Assembly: GCF_015277815.1 (NCBI RefSeq)
Contig: NZ_CP063813.1
Coordinates: 1,364,001 to 1,428,000 of the forward strand
DNA length: 64,000 nucleotides
Reading direction: 5' to 3'
Source: Microbacterium atlanticum
Lineage (GTDB): Bacteria; Actinomycetota; Actinomycetes; Actinomycetales; Microbacteriaceae
How positions within the stretch are numbered: the stretch's first letter is position 1; the number at the start of each line of letters is the position of its first letter. The notes beneath the pieces were generated by a model, which saw only the letters and a list, made by a program, of their open reading frames with translations, was not told the DNA's origin and did not search any database. The position numbers were made by a program, and so were the translations under genes. Positions 53,837 to 62,173 of this stretch are shown in pieces.

Positions 53837-55320
53837 ACGCCCGTGCGCGAGTGGGAGGCGACGACCTCGACGCCGTGATCGTGGGGGCGGGCCCCAACGG
53901 TCTGGCCGCCGCCGTCACGCTCGCGCGCGCGGGACTGCGCGTGCGCGTCTTCGAGCGTGCCGACCAGGCGGGCGGTGGCGCGGCCACCCGCGAGCTGACA
54001 GTCCCGGGGTTTCGACACGATGTCTGCTCGGCCGTGCACCCCATGGCGTTCGAGTCGCGGTTCTTCCGCGAGTTCGGGCTGCGCGAGCGGGTCGACTTCG
54101 TCGTCCCCGAGATCTCGTTCGGGCATCCGCTCGACGGAGGGCGGGCCGGCATCGCGTACCGCGACCTGACCCGCACCCGCGACAACCTGGGCAGAGACGG
54201 CCGTGCGTACGAGCAGCTCCTGCGCGGCCTTGTGGAGCGCGCGACCGCGGTGGCGGACTTCACCGGTTCGACGCTGCTGCAGATTCCGCCCGACCCCGTC
54301 ACGACCATCGCGTTCGGCCTGCGTGCCCTCGAGCAGGGGACACCCGCGTGGAACGCCCGGTTCCACGAGGATGTCGCGCCCGCGATGCTCACCGGCGTCG
54401 CAGCGCACACGATCCTGTCCCAGCCGAGCGTGGCCGCCGCCGGCGCCGGACTCGCGCTCACCGCGTACGCCCATGCTCGCGGCTGGCCGATCCCGGTCGG
54501 CGGAAGCCAGGCTATCATCGACGCGATGGTCGACGATCTGCGGTCCCATGGCGGGGAGGTCGTGCTGGACCACGAGGTCACCTCGCTGGCGGCGCTTCCG
54601 GCGGCGCGCGTGACGGTGCTGGATGTCACGCCGAAGGCGCTCATCCGACTCGCCGGCGACGCGTTGCCGGAGCGCTACCGCACGGCGCTGCGACGCTTCC
54701 GGTACGGCGACGGGGTGGCGAAAGTGGATTTCGCGCTCAGCGAGCCCGTCCCATGGACGCACCCGGAACTGCGCCACGCGGGGACGGTGCACGTCGGCGG
54801 CACGCGCGGCGAGGTGGCCGATGCCGAGAACCAGGTCAATCGCGGACGCATGCCTGCGCGACCGTATGTGCTGGTGTCGCAGCCCACCCTCTTCGACTCC
54901 ACCCGCGCGCCCGCGGGGATGCACACGCTGTGGACGTACACGCACGTGCCCGCCGGCGACCCCGTCGACCGTCGGGAAGCCGTCATCGGGCAGATCGAGC
55001 GGTTCGCTCCCGGCTTCCGCGACACCATCATCGCCACGAGCTCCCGGAGCGCCCGGGAGGTCGAGCGGCACAATCCCAACTACCCGGGCGGCGACATCGC
55101 GGCGGGTGCACCGACGTTCGCGCAGATTCTCGGCCGTCCCGTGCTGAGCGCCGATCCCTGGCGCACACCGATGCCGGGGGTGTACCTCGCCTCGGCGTCG
55201 ACCGCGCCCGGACCCGGTGTCCACGGGCTGCCAGGGTGGTACGCCGCACTCAGCGCACTCCGCCACGACTTCGGAACCCGTGCGCTGCCCGACCTGTCCC
55301 CCCGCAGGCGCGCCGGCTGA
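53833..55320 (+). CDS. Phytoene-dehydrogenase-like FAD/NAD(P) oxidoreductase
   Basis: A 495-residue flavoprotein. The nucleotide-binding motif is [21 protein letters not shown], followed by [14 protein letters not shown]. The C-terminal FAD element is [22 protein letters not shown]. It is related to CrtI but is outside the carotenoid operon and lacks the CrtI-type LPGIGLPM segment. Such proteins are annotated as generic FAD-dependent oxidoreductases. GTG 53833 overlaps the SRPBCC stop. Confidence 0.87.
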   Translation: MNARARVGGDDLDAVIVGAGPNGLAAAVTLARAGLRVRVFERADQAGGGAATRELTVPGFRHDVCSAVHPMAFESRFFREFGLRERVDFVVPEISFGHPLDGGRAGIAYRDLTRTRDNLGRDGRAYEQLLRGLVERATAVADFTGSTLLQIPPDPVTTIAFGLRALEQGTPAWNARFHEDVAPAMLTGVAAHTILSQPSVAAAGAGLALTAYAHARGWPIPVGGSQAIIDAMVDDLRSHGGEVVLDHEVTSLAALPAARVTVLDVTPKALIRLAGDALPERYRTALRRFRYGDGVAKVDFALSEPVPWTHPELRHAGTVHVGGTRGEVADAENQVNRGRMPARPYVLVSQPTLFDSTRAPAGMHTLWTYTHVPAGDPVDRREAVIGQIERFAPGFRDTIIATSSRSAREVERHNPNYPGGDIAAGAPTFAQILGRPVLSADPWRTPMPGVYLASASTAPGPGVHGLPGWYAALSALRHDFGTRALPDLSPRRRAG

Positions 55321-55395
55321 CGGGCGCCGGCCACCGGCATCCGCTCACCTGTCAAGGGGGAGGGCGCCGTCGCGGATGCCGCCTACCGTCAGTGC

Positions 55396-55683
55396 ATGGA
55401 ACCGCAACGCGAGAACCCCGACGCCGCCTCATCGACCTCTTCGAAGGAGCGGCTGAGCCCGCTGTCCGAGCAGGACTCGTTGCGCAAGGACATGAGCTAC
55501 AGCCCGGGCAGCGAGACCGAGACCCAGCGCAAGCAGGAGGACGAGCTGCCGGACTCCCTCGACCCCGACATCGACGCGGACGCGGTGAACGTCGTTCCGG
55601 GCACCGGGGGGCCGGACGACGTCGGCGATGTCGAGGTGGACCCTGACGAGCTCAACCTCCCCGGGCGGGCGGCGGACGCATGA
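55396..55683 (+). CDS. Small acidic hypothetical protein
   Basis: A 95-residue, highly acidic, disordered-looking protein: SPLSEQDSLRKDMSYSPGSE, then Asp/Glu-rich DPDIDADAVNVVPGTGGPDD. No known domain is seen. It ends with ATGA overlap into the SDR gene, which supports it as a real, co-translated gene. Confidence 0.65.
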   Translation: MEPQRENPDAASSTSSKERLSPLSEQDSLRKDMSYSPGSETETQRKQEDELPDSLDPDIDADAVNVVPGTGGPDDVGDVEVDPDELNLPGRAADA

Positions 55684-56633
55684 GCCGCGGGGAGGCCCCC
55701 GTCGTCGTGATCACCGGCGCCTCCAGCGGCATCGGCCGCGAGACCGCCCGCCGGTATGCGAAGAAGAACGCAAGGCTCGTACTGGCTTCGCGCAGCCGGC
55801 CGGCCCTCGAGACGGTTGCCGACGAGTGCCGCGCGCTGGGCGCACGGGCCCTGGCCGTTGCCACCGATGTCACGGACGAGGAGGCGGTGCGCACGCTCGC
55901 GGCCACCGCCGTACGAGAGTTCGGGCGCATCGATGTGTGGGTGGGCAACGCCGGCGTGTTCTCCTACGGGACGTTCGAGGAACTCCCCGCCGCGGTGTTC
56001 CGTCAGGTCGTGGAGACGAACCTGATGGGTCAGGTGCACGGTGCCCGTGCCGTGCTCCCGCATTTCCGGCGCCAAGGATCGGGCATGCTGGTGCTGGTCG
56101 GCTCGCTGTACTCGCGCGTCGGCTCACCCGGGAAGGCACCGTACGTCACCAGCAAGTGGGGTCTGCTCGGGTTCGCGGAGGCGCTGCGCCAGGAGCTGCG
56201 CGGCTCCGGCATCCGCGTCCGCGTGGTCCTTCCCGGCACAGTGGACACGCCGATCTATCAGCACGCCGCCAACGTCACCGGACGCCGCGTGCACCCGCTG
56301 CCGCCGGCCTCGTCCCCGGCCCGCGTGGCGCGGGCGATCGTCCGGTCGCCGTCCCGTCGGCGTCACGCGGCCTTCGTCGGGCGCACGCAGACGGCGGTGC
56401 TTCCGGTGCATCGCTACGCGCCGCCCGTCTACGACACCGCGGCCAGATGGGTCAAGGAGAACGTAGAACTGCGCGGGGGAGACGCCGAGCCGACGGACGG
56501 CACGGTGTTCGTCGCGCCGACCGAAGCGAGCCCCTCCACCGGCGGCTGGCGATCCCTGCGCGCGAGGCTGGTGACGGGCGCGTTGGCCTCAGCGGTCGTG
56601 TCGCTGCTGGTGGCGCAGGTCCGCCGCGCTTGA
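55680..56633 (+). CDS. Short-chain dehydrogenase/reductase
   Basis: A 317-residue SDR with Rossmann motif VVITGASSGIGRETARRY, NAG motif WVGNAGVFSYG, catalytic Ser in VLVGSLYS and the YxxxK in YVTSKWGLL. A ~60-residue C-terminal extension ends in a hydrophobic helix (LVTGALASAVVSLLVAQVRRA) suggesting membrane attachment, as in SDR family members acting on lipids. Coupled to the small acidic gene. Substrate unknown. Confidence 0.9.
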   Translation: MSRGEAPVVVITGASSGIGRETARRYAKKNARLVLASRSRPALETVADECRALGARALAVATDVTDEEAVRTLAATAVREFGRIDVWVGNAGVFSYGTFEELPAAVFRQVVETNLMGQVHGARAVLPHFRRQGSGMLVLVGSLYSRVGSPGKAPYVTSKWGLLGFAEALRQELRGSGIRVRVVLPGTVDTPIYQHAANVTGRRVHPLPPASSPARVARAIVRSPSRRRHAAFVGRTQTAVLPVHRYAPPVYDTAARWVKENVELRGGDAEPTDGTVFVAPTEASPSTGGWRSLRARLVTGALASAVVSLLVAQVRRA

Positions 56634-56649
56634 GGGGGGCCGGCAGGGT

Positions 56650-56664
56650 CGCCCGCAGCGGGCG
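56650..56664. terminator. GC hairpin between convergent SDR and DUF2231 genes
   Basis: CGCCCGC-A-GCGGGCG forms a 6-7-bp stem in the 48-nt gap between the stop codons. No U tract, so it is only a possible bidirectional terminator. Confidence 0.35.
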
Positions 56665-56681
56665 GGGTCACCAGCCCCGGG

Positions 56682-57191
56682 TCAGCGGAAGCCCTCCATC
56701 TGGGTGCGCTCGTCGGCAACGCGCACGCCGTAGCGGTAGGCGAGCTTGCCGCCGAGCCAGCCCGAGACGCCGAGGGCTCCGAGTCCGATGATGCTGAGGA
56801 TGAACCCGACGATGCTCACCTGATCGTCGTCGTCGGCCGACAGCCGGACGAGGAGGTTGATGACGAAAAGCACGGTGACGCCGAGGTTCAGCGCCATGTG
56901 GATGGTCGCGGTGCGCCGCGCCACGGTGCTGCGGCCGAGCTGCAGGTAGTCGAGGAAGCCCCAGATGGCGGCGAGCACGGCTCCGACGAGCCCGATGACG
57001 ATGAGGATCCAGGCGGCCCGGATGTACGGCTCGGGGTCCTCAGAGACGAGGCCGATGATGTCGAAGACGAGGCTCGCGACCCAGGCCCCGATGGGAATCG
57101 TGACGAGGATCGGGTGGAAGGGGTGTCCGTAGGGGCCGGCCAGGCCGGTGCGAGGACGCTTCGCGCGCTGCTGCGGGGTGTTCTCAGACAT
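56682..57191 (-). CDS. DUF2231 family membrane protein
   Basis: A 169-residue protein with four hydrophobic helices. GHPFHPILVTIPIGAWVASLVFDIIG is the DUF2231 signature with conserved His residues, and the last helix ends GWLGGKLAYRYGVRV, also typical. The function of the family is unknown; heme or metal binding through the His residues has been suggested. ATG 57191 is preceded by AAGGAG. Confidence 0.9.
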   Translation of the reverse strand: MSENTPQQRAKRPRTGLAGPYGHPFHPILVTIPIGAWVASLVFDIIGLVSEDPEPYIRAAWILIVIGLVGAVLAAIWGFLDYLQLGRSTVARRTATIHMALNLGVTVLFVINLLVRLSADDDDQVSIVGFILSIIGLGALGVSGWLGGKLAYRYGVRVADERTQMEGFR

Positions 57192-57440
57192 CTCGGTTCG
57201 CTCCTTGGGTCGTTTGGCTCAGCCGACCATCAGCGGTTCGATCGCGCACGGGCCTTGACAACGCCGGAAAACGGATGCCTCGCCCCACCGTTCTCTCCAC
57301 ACCGCCGTGGCCAGCGGGAATGGCGGGGGTGCGGCATCCGTTATAGACTGATGTGCTCGGATGCCTCGGCGTCCGAGTTGTGACAATTCCACAGTGTGAC
57401 AGCGGCCCTTCGCACGAAGGACACCTCGAAACGAGGGCAC
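57192..57440. other. Intergenic region upstream of tmRNA
   Basis: This 249-nt gap separates DUF2231 (leftward) from tmRNA (rightward). TTATAGACT at 57341-57349 is a -10-like element, which on the other strand reads TATAAC, so it could serve either direction. A repeated TGTGACA sits at 57380 and 57396. Three GGATGCC/GGCATCC heptamers fall within ~95 nt. No gene is seen. Confidence 0.5.
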
Positions 57441-57811
57441 GGGGATGATCGGTTTCGACATCGCCTGCGAATCTGCGTGAAGCGGGCCGAGGATGCAGGG
57501 TTATCTCGTGAACGCCCCCTGCAAACCAATAACTGCCGAACAGAAGCAGTCCGAGTTCGCCCTCGCTGCCTGAGCAGCGAGCCCGACTCCGTCAATCCGT
57601 GACTGATCCCGTCACGGGTATTGGCGTCATCTAGGGATCTTGCTGCGTGACGTCGCCTGAGCGTCACGCGGGACTCTTTTCAGGATGGGCTCGTCGACTT
57701 AGGTGTCTGTGACAAAGGTCGGAGCCGAGCAGAACGCCTTCACAGACTGCGCCCGGAGAATCCGCCGTTACTCAGCGATGGACGGGGGTTCGATTCCCCC
57801 CATCTCCACCA
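57441..57811 (+). ncRNA. ssrA: Transfer-messenger RNA (tmRNA)
   Basis: 371 nt. The tRNA-like ends are GGGGATG (57441) pairing with CATCTCC (57801-57807), plus ACCA; CCA is encoded. The T-arm is GGGGGTTCGATTCCCCC. The tag is read at 57535-57573: AEQKQSEFALAA followed by TGA. The resume codon GCC sits in AATAACT-GCC, as in the mycobacterial AATAAGC-GCC context (tag ADSHQRDYALAA). The encoded partner SmpB is at 49019. It acts in trans-translation on stalled ribosomes. Its 3' end is the probable attachment site of the adjacent island. Confidence 0.97.
57787..57811 (+). other. Probable att site (3' end of ssrA)
   Basis: The T-arm and acceptor end of tmRNA, followed directly by an integrase gene, is a classic tyrosine-recombinase attachment site. 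Integration keeps the tmRNA intact by supplying an identical 3' end. The partner copy should lie beyond the window's right edge; it is not in the remaining 6 kb. Confidence 0.6.
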
Positions 57812-57827
57812 ATCCGCTGTCACTTGA

Positions 57828-57876
57828 ATGGGCTCGAGAGCCGCGGAATCACGCGGTTCTCGAGCCCATCCTTTTG
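57828..57876 (+). terminator. Intrinsic terminator after tmRNA
   Basis: An 18-bp stem with one mismatch: ATGGGCTCGAGAGCCGCG (57828-57845), loop GAATCA, CGCGGTTCTCGAGCCCAT (57852-57869), followed by CCTTTTGG. It ends tmRNA transcription and lies on the element side of the presumed att site. Confidence 0.8.
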
Positions 57877-57923
57877 GTCATGGTTGGTCATGCCAAGCTG
57901 CATCGCCCACAAATCGCCCACGA
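57874..57923. repeat. Two pairs of short direct repeats beside att: possible integrase arm sites
   Basis: TTGGTCATGG/TTGGTCATGC are adjacent at 57874-57893. ATCGCCCACAA/ATCGCCCACGA are adjacent at 57902-57923. Such paired direct repeats between an att core and int resemble arm-type sites bound by the integrase N-terminal domain. Role inferred only from position. Confidence 0.4.
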
Positions 57924-58019
57924 ATTTTCGGCGCATAAGCGTGGGAAACTGCGTCTGGATGCCGTGCAATGACGGTTCTCGATGGCGATGTTCGCGCGCG
58001 CTGCTCACGAGTGGAGCGA

Positions 58020-59186
58020 CTAACTGGCCCAGAGGCGGCCGACATCCGCGTTCACGCCGCCCTGATTCATCCGTTCCGCGACGTCGGCGAGGTCGTCGTC
58101 GAACAGATCGGCGTACGTGTCGAGAGTCATCGAGGCCGACTTGTGCCCCAGCATCCGCTGGACCGCCTTCACGTTGGCTCCGGATGAGATCGCAAGGCTG
58201 GCGGCCGTGTGGCGCAGATCATGGGGCGTCAGACGCTCGATGTCAGCAATGCTCAGGGCGGTCGTGAACCATGAGTTCATTCCTTGCTGGGTTTTCGCAC
58301 GCCGCAGGTGCTTGCCCTCCAAGTCGGTGAAGACGAGATCGTGGGCTCGCTTGCCACTGCACAGTCGTTTGAGAGGCTGCTCGAGAAACGCAGGAAACGG
58401 CACGAGCCGACGTTCCCAGTTCTTGGGCGTACCGAGCACGATCTTGCCGTTGACCTCGACTGCCGCTCGCTGTACCTGGATGCGGTGCCTCGGAAAGATG
58501 ATGTCGCTGACGTGCATTCCGATCGCCTCGCTCCATCGGACTCCGCAGTAGGCGAGAACAAGGATGAGGGTCTTGTGTGTGTCGTTGTTAGTCGCTTCGG
58601 CGAGGCGCACGACCTCGGCGTGTGTGAGGTAGCGACGCGGCTTCTGCGATTGCTTGGGAGGCAGATTCTGCGCGCCTCTGGCGACATTCCGGGGGATTCT
58701 GCCGTCGCGGACGGCCGTGTCGAGGATGCCGGCCAGCACGCCCAGCGCGCGATAGACGACGCTCGCGGATCGCGGATTGGCACCAGCCTTCTCACTTTTC
58801 GTGCGCTTCGTTGTCGCGGTGCCCTCGGACAGCTCGCGGATCCACTGCTCGACGTGGGACGCGCGGATGTCGCCGATACGGACGTCGCCCCAACGCGGCA
58901 GGACGTAGACCCGCCAGGAGGTATCCAACGAGCTGAACGATGACGCCTTGAGCGCGTGCTTCTTGTTCCGTAGCCAATCGACGCCAAGCGCCCCCACGGT
59001 GATGCGAGCTTCACCCGGGTCGGTGTACGAACCATTGGATCTCGAGACGGCGGTGTGTGCGCGATAGAGCTCGGCCTCCTTCTTGGTGCGAAAGCCCTTC
59101 TTCTCAACCTGCTTCTGCTGATCGTCGCGCCAACGCACGCGATAGCGTCTGCCGGATCCGATCTCGTAGGCAGTGATGCTTCCCAT
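58020..59186 (-). CDS. int: Tyrosine-recombinase integrase of an ssrA-integrated element
   Basis: A 388-residue integrase. An N-terminal arm-binding region (RYRVRWRDDQQKQVEKKGFRT) and a core-binding SAM-like domain precede the catalytic domain. Active-site residues are R217 (CGVRWSE), H322 and R325 (TPHDLRHTAASL), H348 (MLGHKSASMT) and nucleophile Y358 (LDTYADL), so the enzyme looks complete. The gene points toward tmRNA, 208 nt away, and its codon usage is less GC-biased than its left neighbours. Confidence 0.95.
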   Translation of the reverse strand: MGSITAYEIGSGRRYRVRWRDDQQKQVEKKGFRTKKEAELYRAHTAVSRSNGSYTDPGEARITVGALGVDWLRNKKHALKASSFSSLDTSWRVYVLPRWGDVRIGDIRASHVEQWIRELSEGTATTKRTKSEKAGANPRSASVVYRALGVLAGILDTAVRDGRIPRNVARGAQNLPPKQSQKPRRYLTHAEVVRLAEATNNDTHKTLILVLAYCGVRWSEAIGMHVSDIIFPRHRIQVQRAAVEVNGKIVLGTPKNWERRLVPFPAFLEQPLKRLCSGKRAHDLVFTDLEGKHLRRAKTQQGMNSWFTTALSIADIERLTPHDLRHTAASLAISSGANVKAVQRMLGHKSASMTLDTYADLFDDDLADVAERMNQGGVNADVGRLWAS

Positions 59187-59501
59187 GGGTCACCTCGCGG
59201 CAAGGGTAGCCCGGACCGGATCGCCTTCGCCCGATGTGGTGACGCTTCGGGCGCGTCCTGTGGATAACTGTCGGCAACTGCACATAGGTGACGTTCTGCT
59301 TCGTCGGGCGGTCCGCACTCAACCTCCCTCGAGAGAAGTTCGTGCCTGGCGGCCATCGTGCTTCGGGCACTGATGGCGGACAACGAATACATCGAGCATG
59401 GAACCGTCCCATGGACGGATCGTCTTGCGCTACACGGAGCTCCACGCGGCTCTTTCCCGCTGTCAGACGTGTATGGTCACTGGATGCTGTATAGTCAGTC
59501 A
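59187..59501. other. Intergenic region between integrase and cmtR
   Basis: No gene is seen in these 315 nt. An isolated perfect DnaA-box match, TGTGGATAA, lies at 59259-59267 within CTGTGGATAACTGTCGG. The open frame that extends cmtR upstream to 59358 lacks family sequence. The 3' end holds the cmtR promoter described separately. Confidence 0.6.
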
Positions 59502-59509
59502 ATGCTGAC
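59490..59509 (+). promoter_or_regulatory. cmtR promoter/operator candidate
   Basis: TATAGT (59490-59495) is a -10-like hexamer 6 nt before ATG 59502, so the transcript would be leaderless. The inverted repeat GTCAG-6-CTGAC (59494-59498 / 59505-59509) overlaps the transcription and translation start, a good place for ArsR-type autorepression. No experimental basis here. Confidence 0.5.
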
Positions 59510-59861
59510 CTTATCTTCGCGCGTCGATGTGATGAATCGGTTGGGCCGGGCGATGGCCGATCCCACCCGGTCGCGGATCCTGCTCTCGCTCCTTGACCAG
59601 CCCGGCTACCCGGCGCAGATGGCACGCGACCTCGATCTGACCCGGACGAATGTGTCCAACCATCTCTCCTGCCTGCGCGGCTGCGGCATTGTCGTTGCGA
59701 CTCCGGAGGGGCGGCAGACCCGGTACGAGATCGCCGACCCGCACCTCACCCAAGCGATCGGCGCGCTTGTGCAGGTTGTGCTTGCGGTCGACGACGGTAC
59801 GGGATGCGTGGATCCTGACTGTGCCCTCCCGTTGTGCTGCGGGGCGGGGGCCGTGGCGTGA
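59502..59861 (+). CDS. cmtR: CmtR-type ArsR/SmtB metal-sensing repressor (Cd/Pb)
   Basis: A 119-residue winged-helix repressor. Cys57 and Cys61 in the recognition helix (NHLSCLRGCGIVVAT) and Cys102 in the tail match in number and spacing the Cd/Pb ligands of Mycobacterium CmtR, which also supports ATG 59502 as start. Three more cysteines follow (C107, C112, C113), an extended thiol tail. It should repress itself and the overlapping CDF transporter until metal binds. Confidence 0.93.
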   Translation: MLTLSSRVDVMNRLGRAMADPTRSRILLSLLDQPGYPAQMARDLDLTRTNVSNHLSCLRGCGIVVATPEGRQTRYEIADPHLTQAIGALVQVVLAVDDGTGCVDPDCALPLCCGAGAVA

Positions 59862-60547
59862 GCGTCGCGACCGACCCGGTCCGTGTCGGCATCCTACGTC
59901 GGCGGATCCGTTGGATCGTGGGGTTCACGATCACCTACAACGTCATCGAGGGCATCATTGCGCTGATCGCCGGTGGAGCCGCCTCTTCCGCCGCGCTGAT
60001 CGGATTCGGGCTCGATTCGTTCGTGGAAGTGCTCTCTGCGGCGGCCATCGCCTGGCAGTTCGCCGCCCCCGACCCCGAGACTCGCGAGAAGCCGGCGCTG
60101 CGAATCATCGCCGTGTCCTTCTTCGCCCTGGCTGCGTACGTGAGCGTCGATGCACTGCTGTCGCTGACCGGCCTTAGGGAGCCGGAGCACAGCCCGGTGG
60201 GGATCGCGTTGGCCGCGATCAGCCTGGTGATCATGCCTGTCGTGAGCTGGCTGGAGAGGCTCGCGGGGCGGGAACTCGGCTCGGCCTCAGCGGTGGCTGA
60301 TTCGAAGCAAACCCTGATCTGTGCCTACCTGTCGGCGGCGCTCCTGGTCGGCCTGCTGCTGAACAGCCTGTTCGGCTGGGCGTGGGCGGACTCCTTTGCC
60401 GCCCTGTTCATCGCCGGGTTCGCCGTAAAGGAAGGACTCGAAGCGTGGCGCGGCGACGCCTGCACCGTCCCGATCGCCGCCCTCACTGGTGAACTCGAAA
60501 TCGACGACCACCACCACGACCATGACGGTCACCACGAGCACGCGTAG
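59858..60547 (+). CDS. CDF-like heavy-metal cation transporter
   Basis: A 229-residue, six-helix transporter of the cation-efflux superfamily, shorter than the chromosomal CDF because the C-terminal domain is missing. Helix 2 reads IGFGLDSFVEVLSAAAIAW with acidic rather than HxxxD residues; helix 5 has ADSKQTLICAYLSAALL. The C-terminus is His/Asp-rich (DDHHHDHDGHHEHA), a metal-binding tail. GTG 59858 overlaps the cmtR stop (GTGA), so it is co-regulated with the Cd/Pb sensor. Confidence 0.87.
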   Translation: MSVATDPVRVGILRRRIRWIVGFTITYNVIEGIIALIAGGAASSAALIGFGLDSFVEVLSAAAIAWQFAAPDPETREKPALRIIAVSFFALAAYVSVDALLSLTGLREPEHSPVGIALAAISLVIMPVVSWLERLAGRELGSASAVADSKQTLICAYLSAALLVGLLLNSLFGWAWADSFAALFIAGFAVKEGLEAWRGDACTVPIAALTGELEIDDHHHDHDGHHEHA

Positions 60548-60556
60548 CGTGGAATC

Positions 60557-61614
60557 GTGCGATTGACCTCCCTACGCAACACCGGCGTACAGGCCGCCCT
60601 TGCCGCGGCGCTGCTGTTCGGTGCGGGTACCCCGATCGCGAAGCTGCTGCTCGTCGACGTGAGCCCCTGGATGCTCGCCGGCCTGCTCTACCTCGGCTCC
60701 GGGATCGGCCTGGGTGTGTACCGGCTGATCCGCCGGGCACCCCGGGTGCGTTTGGAGCGCCGGAGCTGCTGCCTCTGGCCGGGGCGGTGTTTTTTGGCGG
60801 GGTGGTCGGCCCGGTGCTGTTGATGTTCGGACTGGTCGGGATGCCGGCATCCGGCGCGTCTCTTCTGCTGAACGCGGAGGGGGTAGCGACTGCGCTGCTG
60901 GCGTGGTTCGTGTTCAAGGAGAACTTCGACCGTCGCATCGCCCTCGGTATGGCCGCGATCGTCGCCGGGGCGGTCGTGCTCTCTTGGCCCGGCCAGGCCG
61001 ACTTCGCCGGCATCCTCCCGTCAGTGGCGATCCTCGGCGCGTGCCTCGCCTGGGGGATCGACAACAACCTCACCCGGAAGGTCGCCCTTCACGACGCGAC
61101 CTGGCTCGCCGCTGTCAAGGGACTCACCGCGGGACCGGTCAACCTCACACTCGCCTTCCTGCTCGGCGCATCACTTCCGCCGCTGCTGAACGTCGGGGCG
61201 GCGATGGTGACGGGGTTGTTCGCGTACGGGATCAGTTTGGTGCTGTTCATCGTCGCCCTCCGCCATATCGGCACCGCCCGCGCTGGCGCGTACTTCTCGA
61301 TCGCCCCGTTCTTCGGCGCCGTCCTGGCGATCGCGATGGGGGATCCGATCACGATCCCGCTGATCATTGCCGGAGCGCTCATGGTGCTCGGGGTCTGGCT
61401 GCATCTGACCGAGCGGCACGAACACCCACACACCCACGAGCCCCTCGAGCACGACCACTGGCACACGCACCCCGACGAGCATCACGACCACGACCACGCC
61501 GAGCCGGTCTCAGCCGGCATCCGCCACCGGCATCCACACGCCCACGTTGAGCTCACCCACGCGCACGAGCATTACCCGGACAGCCACCACCGGCACTCGC
61601 ACCCGACGACATAG
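60557..61614 (+). pseudogene. EamA/DMT-family transporter with internal frameshift
   Basis: Two frames together make one ~350-residue EamA protein. The N-terminal part (60557 to ~60757) encodes the first two helices, ending RRAPRVRLER. From ~60760 the homology continues in the -1 frame as PELLPLAGAVFFGGVVGPVLL and runs to 61614, ending in a His-rich tail (HDHDHAEPVSAGIRHRH and more). The shift fits a one-base deletion near 60750-60765. Sequencing error is possible. The His-rich tail and position suggest metal export or tolerance as the original role. Confidence 0.75.
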
Positions 61615-61657
61615 CGTTTCGGTCGGGAGCAGGTCCGCGCGTTCGCCTGGCGAGTGG

Positions 61658-61813
61658 TCAGTCGGCCGTGCGTCGGTCGTTGTGCAGCCGTAGCGCGATC
61701 CATAGGCCGCAGCGCCGACACACGTATCCGGCGGTGCCGTTCAACGCGTGGACTCTGCGTCGGGGCAGAGTTCGCCCGCAGCAGGAACACTGGACCGCCG
61801 CGTCAGTGTCCAT
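61658..61813 (-). CDS. Small zinc-ribbon protein
   Basis: A 51-residue protein with two Cys pairs: C9/C12 (QCSCCGRTL) and C32/C35 (YVCRRCGLW), a treble-clef/zinc-ribbon layout, with a basic C-terminus (LRLHNDRRTAD). ATG 61813 overlaps the upstream gene's stop (61803-61805) by 11 nt, which supports co-translation with the thioredoxin-like gene. No known function; possibly metal buffering or nucleic-acid binding. Confidence 0.65.
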   Translation of the reverse strand: MDTDAAVQCSCCGRTLPRRRVHALNGTAGYVCRRCGLWIALRLHNDRRTAD

Positions 61814-62114
61814 TGGCGGCGATCGCTTCGATGAGCTGTTCGGTCGTAGGGAGTCCAGCCAGCCCGGTGGGCGTCATATATACCCGGCAGGCGAGGTCCG
61901 CGGTGCGCCCGCCGCTGGGGAACAGGTCCTGGCCGTCGATCGTGATGGTGGGCGAACCCGCGAAGGGAACCCGGGCGGCGTCCTCGGACGTGCGGAGCAG
62001 TCGGTAGGCGATGGTCGTCTCACCGAACCCGGTCGCATCCAGGGCTTCGCGGAGGCGGTTCCCGGTTTCGCCCCAACTGGGGCAGTCCTCGATGTGGAGT
62101 ACCTCGATGTTCAT
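61803..62114 (-). CDS. Thioredoxin-like small protein (DF-family-like)
   Basis: A 103-residue protein opening MNIEVLHIEDCPSWGETGN, where Cys11-Pro-Ser-Trp replaces the thioredoxin CxxC, so only one active-site-like Cys remains. SPTITIDGQDLF is the cis-Pro-type element. Related proteins are common in mercury and copper resistance islands. It is divergent from csoR with 86 nt between. Confidence 0.75.
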   Translation of the reverse strand: MNIEVLHIEDCPSWGETGNRLREALDATGFGETTIAYRLLRTSEDAARVPFAGSPTITIDGQDLFPSGGRTADLACRVYMTPTGLAGLPTTEQLIEAIAANGH

Positions 62115-62173
62115 TCCCTCATCCTCCGCCAGCGCCTTGCAATGCCAAAGCGATCAGTTGCGATCAGCCAGAT

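Noticed and set aside
57396..57602. 68-codon frame inside tmRNA
   Set aside because: It overlaps the tmRNA coding tag in a different frame; tmRNA structure explains the region.
59358..59501. N-terminal extension of cmtR
   Set aside because: The 48 extra residues have no family sequence. With ATG 59502 the cysteine numbering equals that of mycobacterial CmtR, and a -10-like box sits just upstream.
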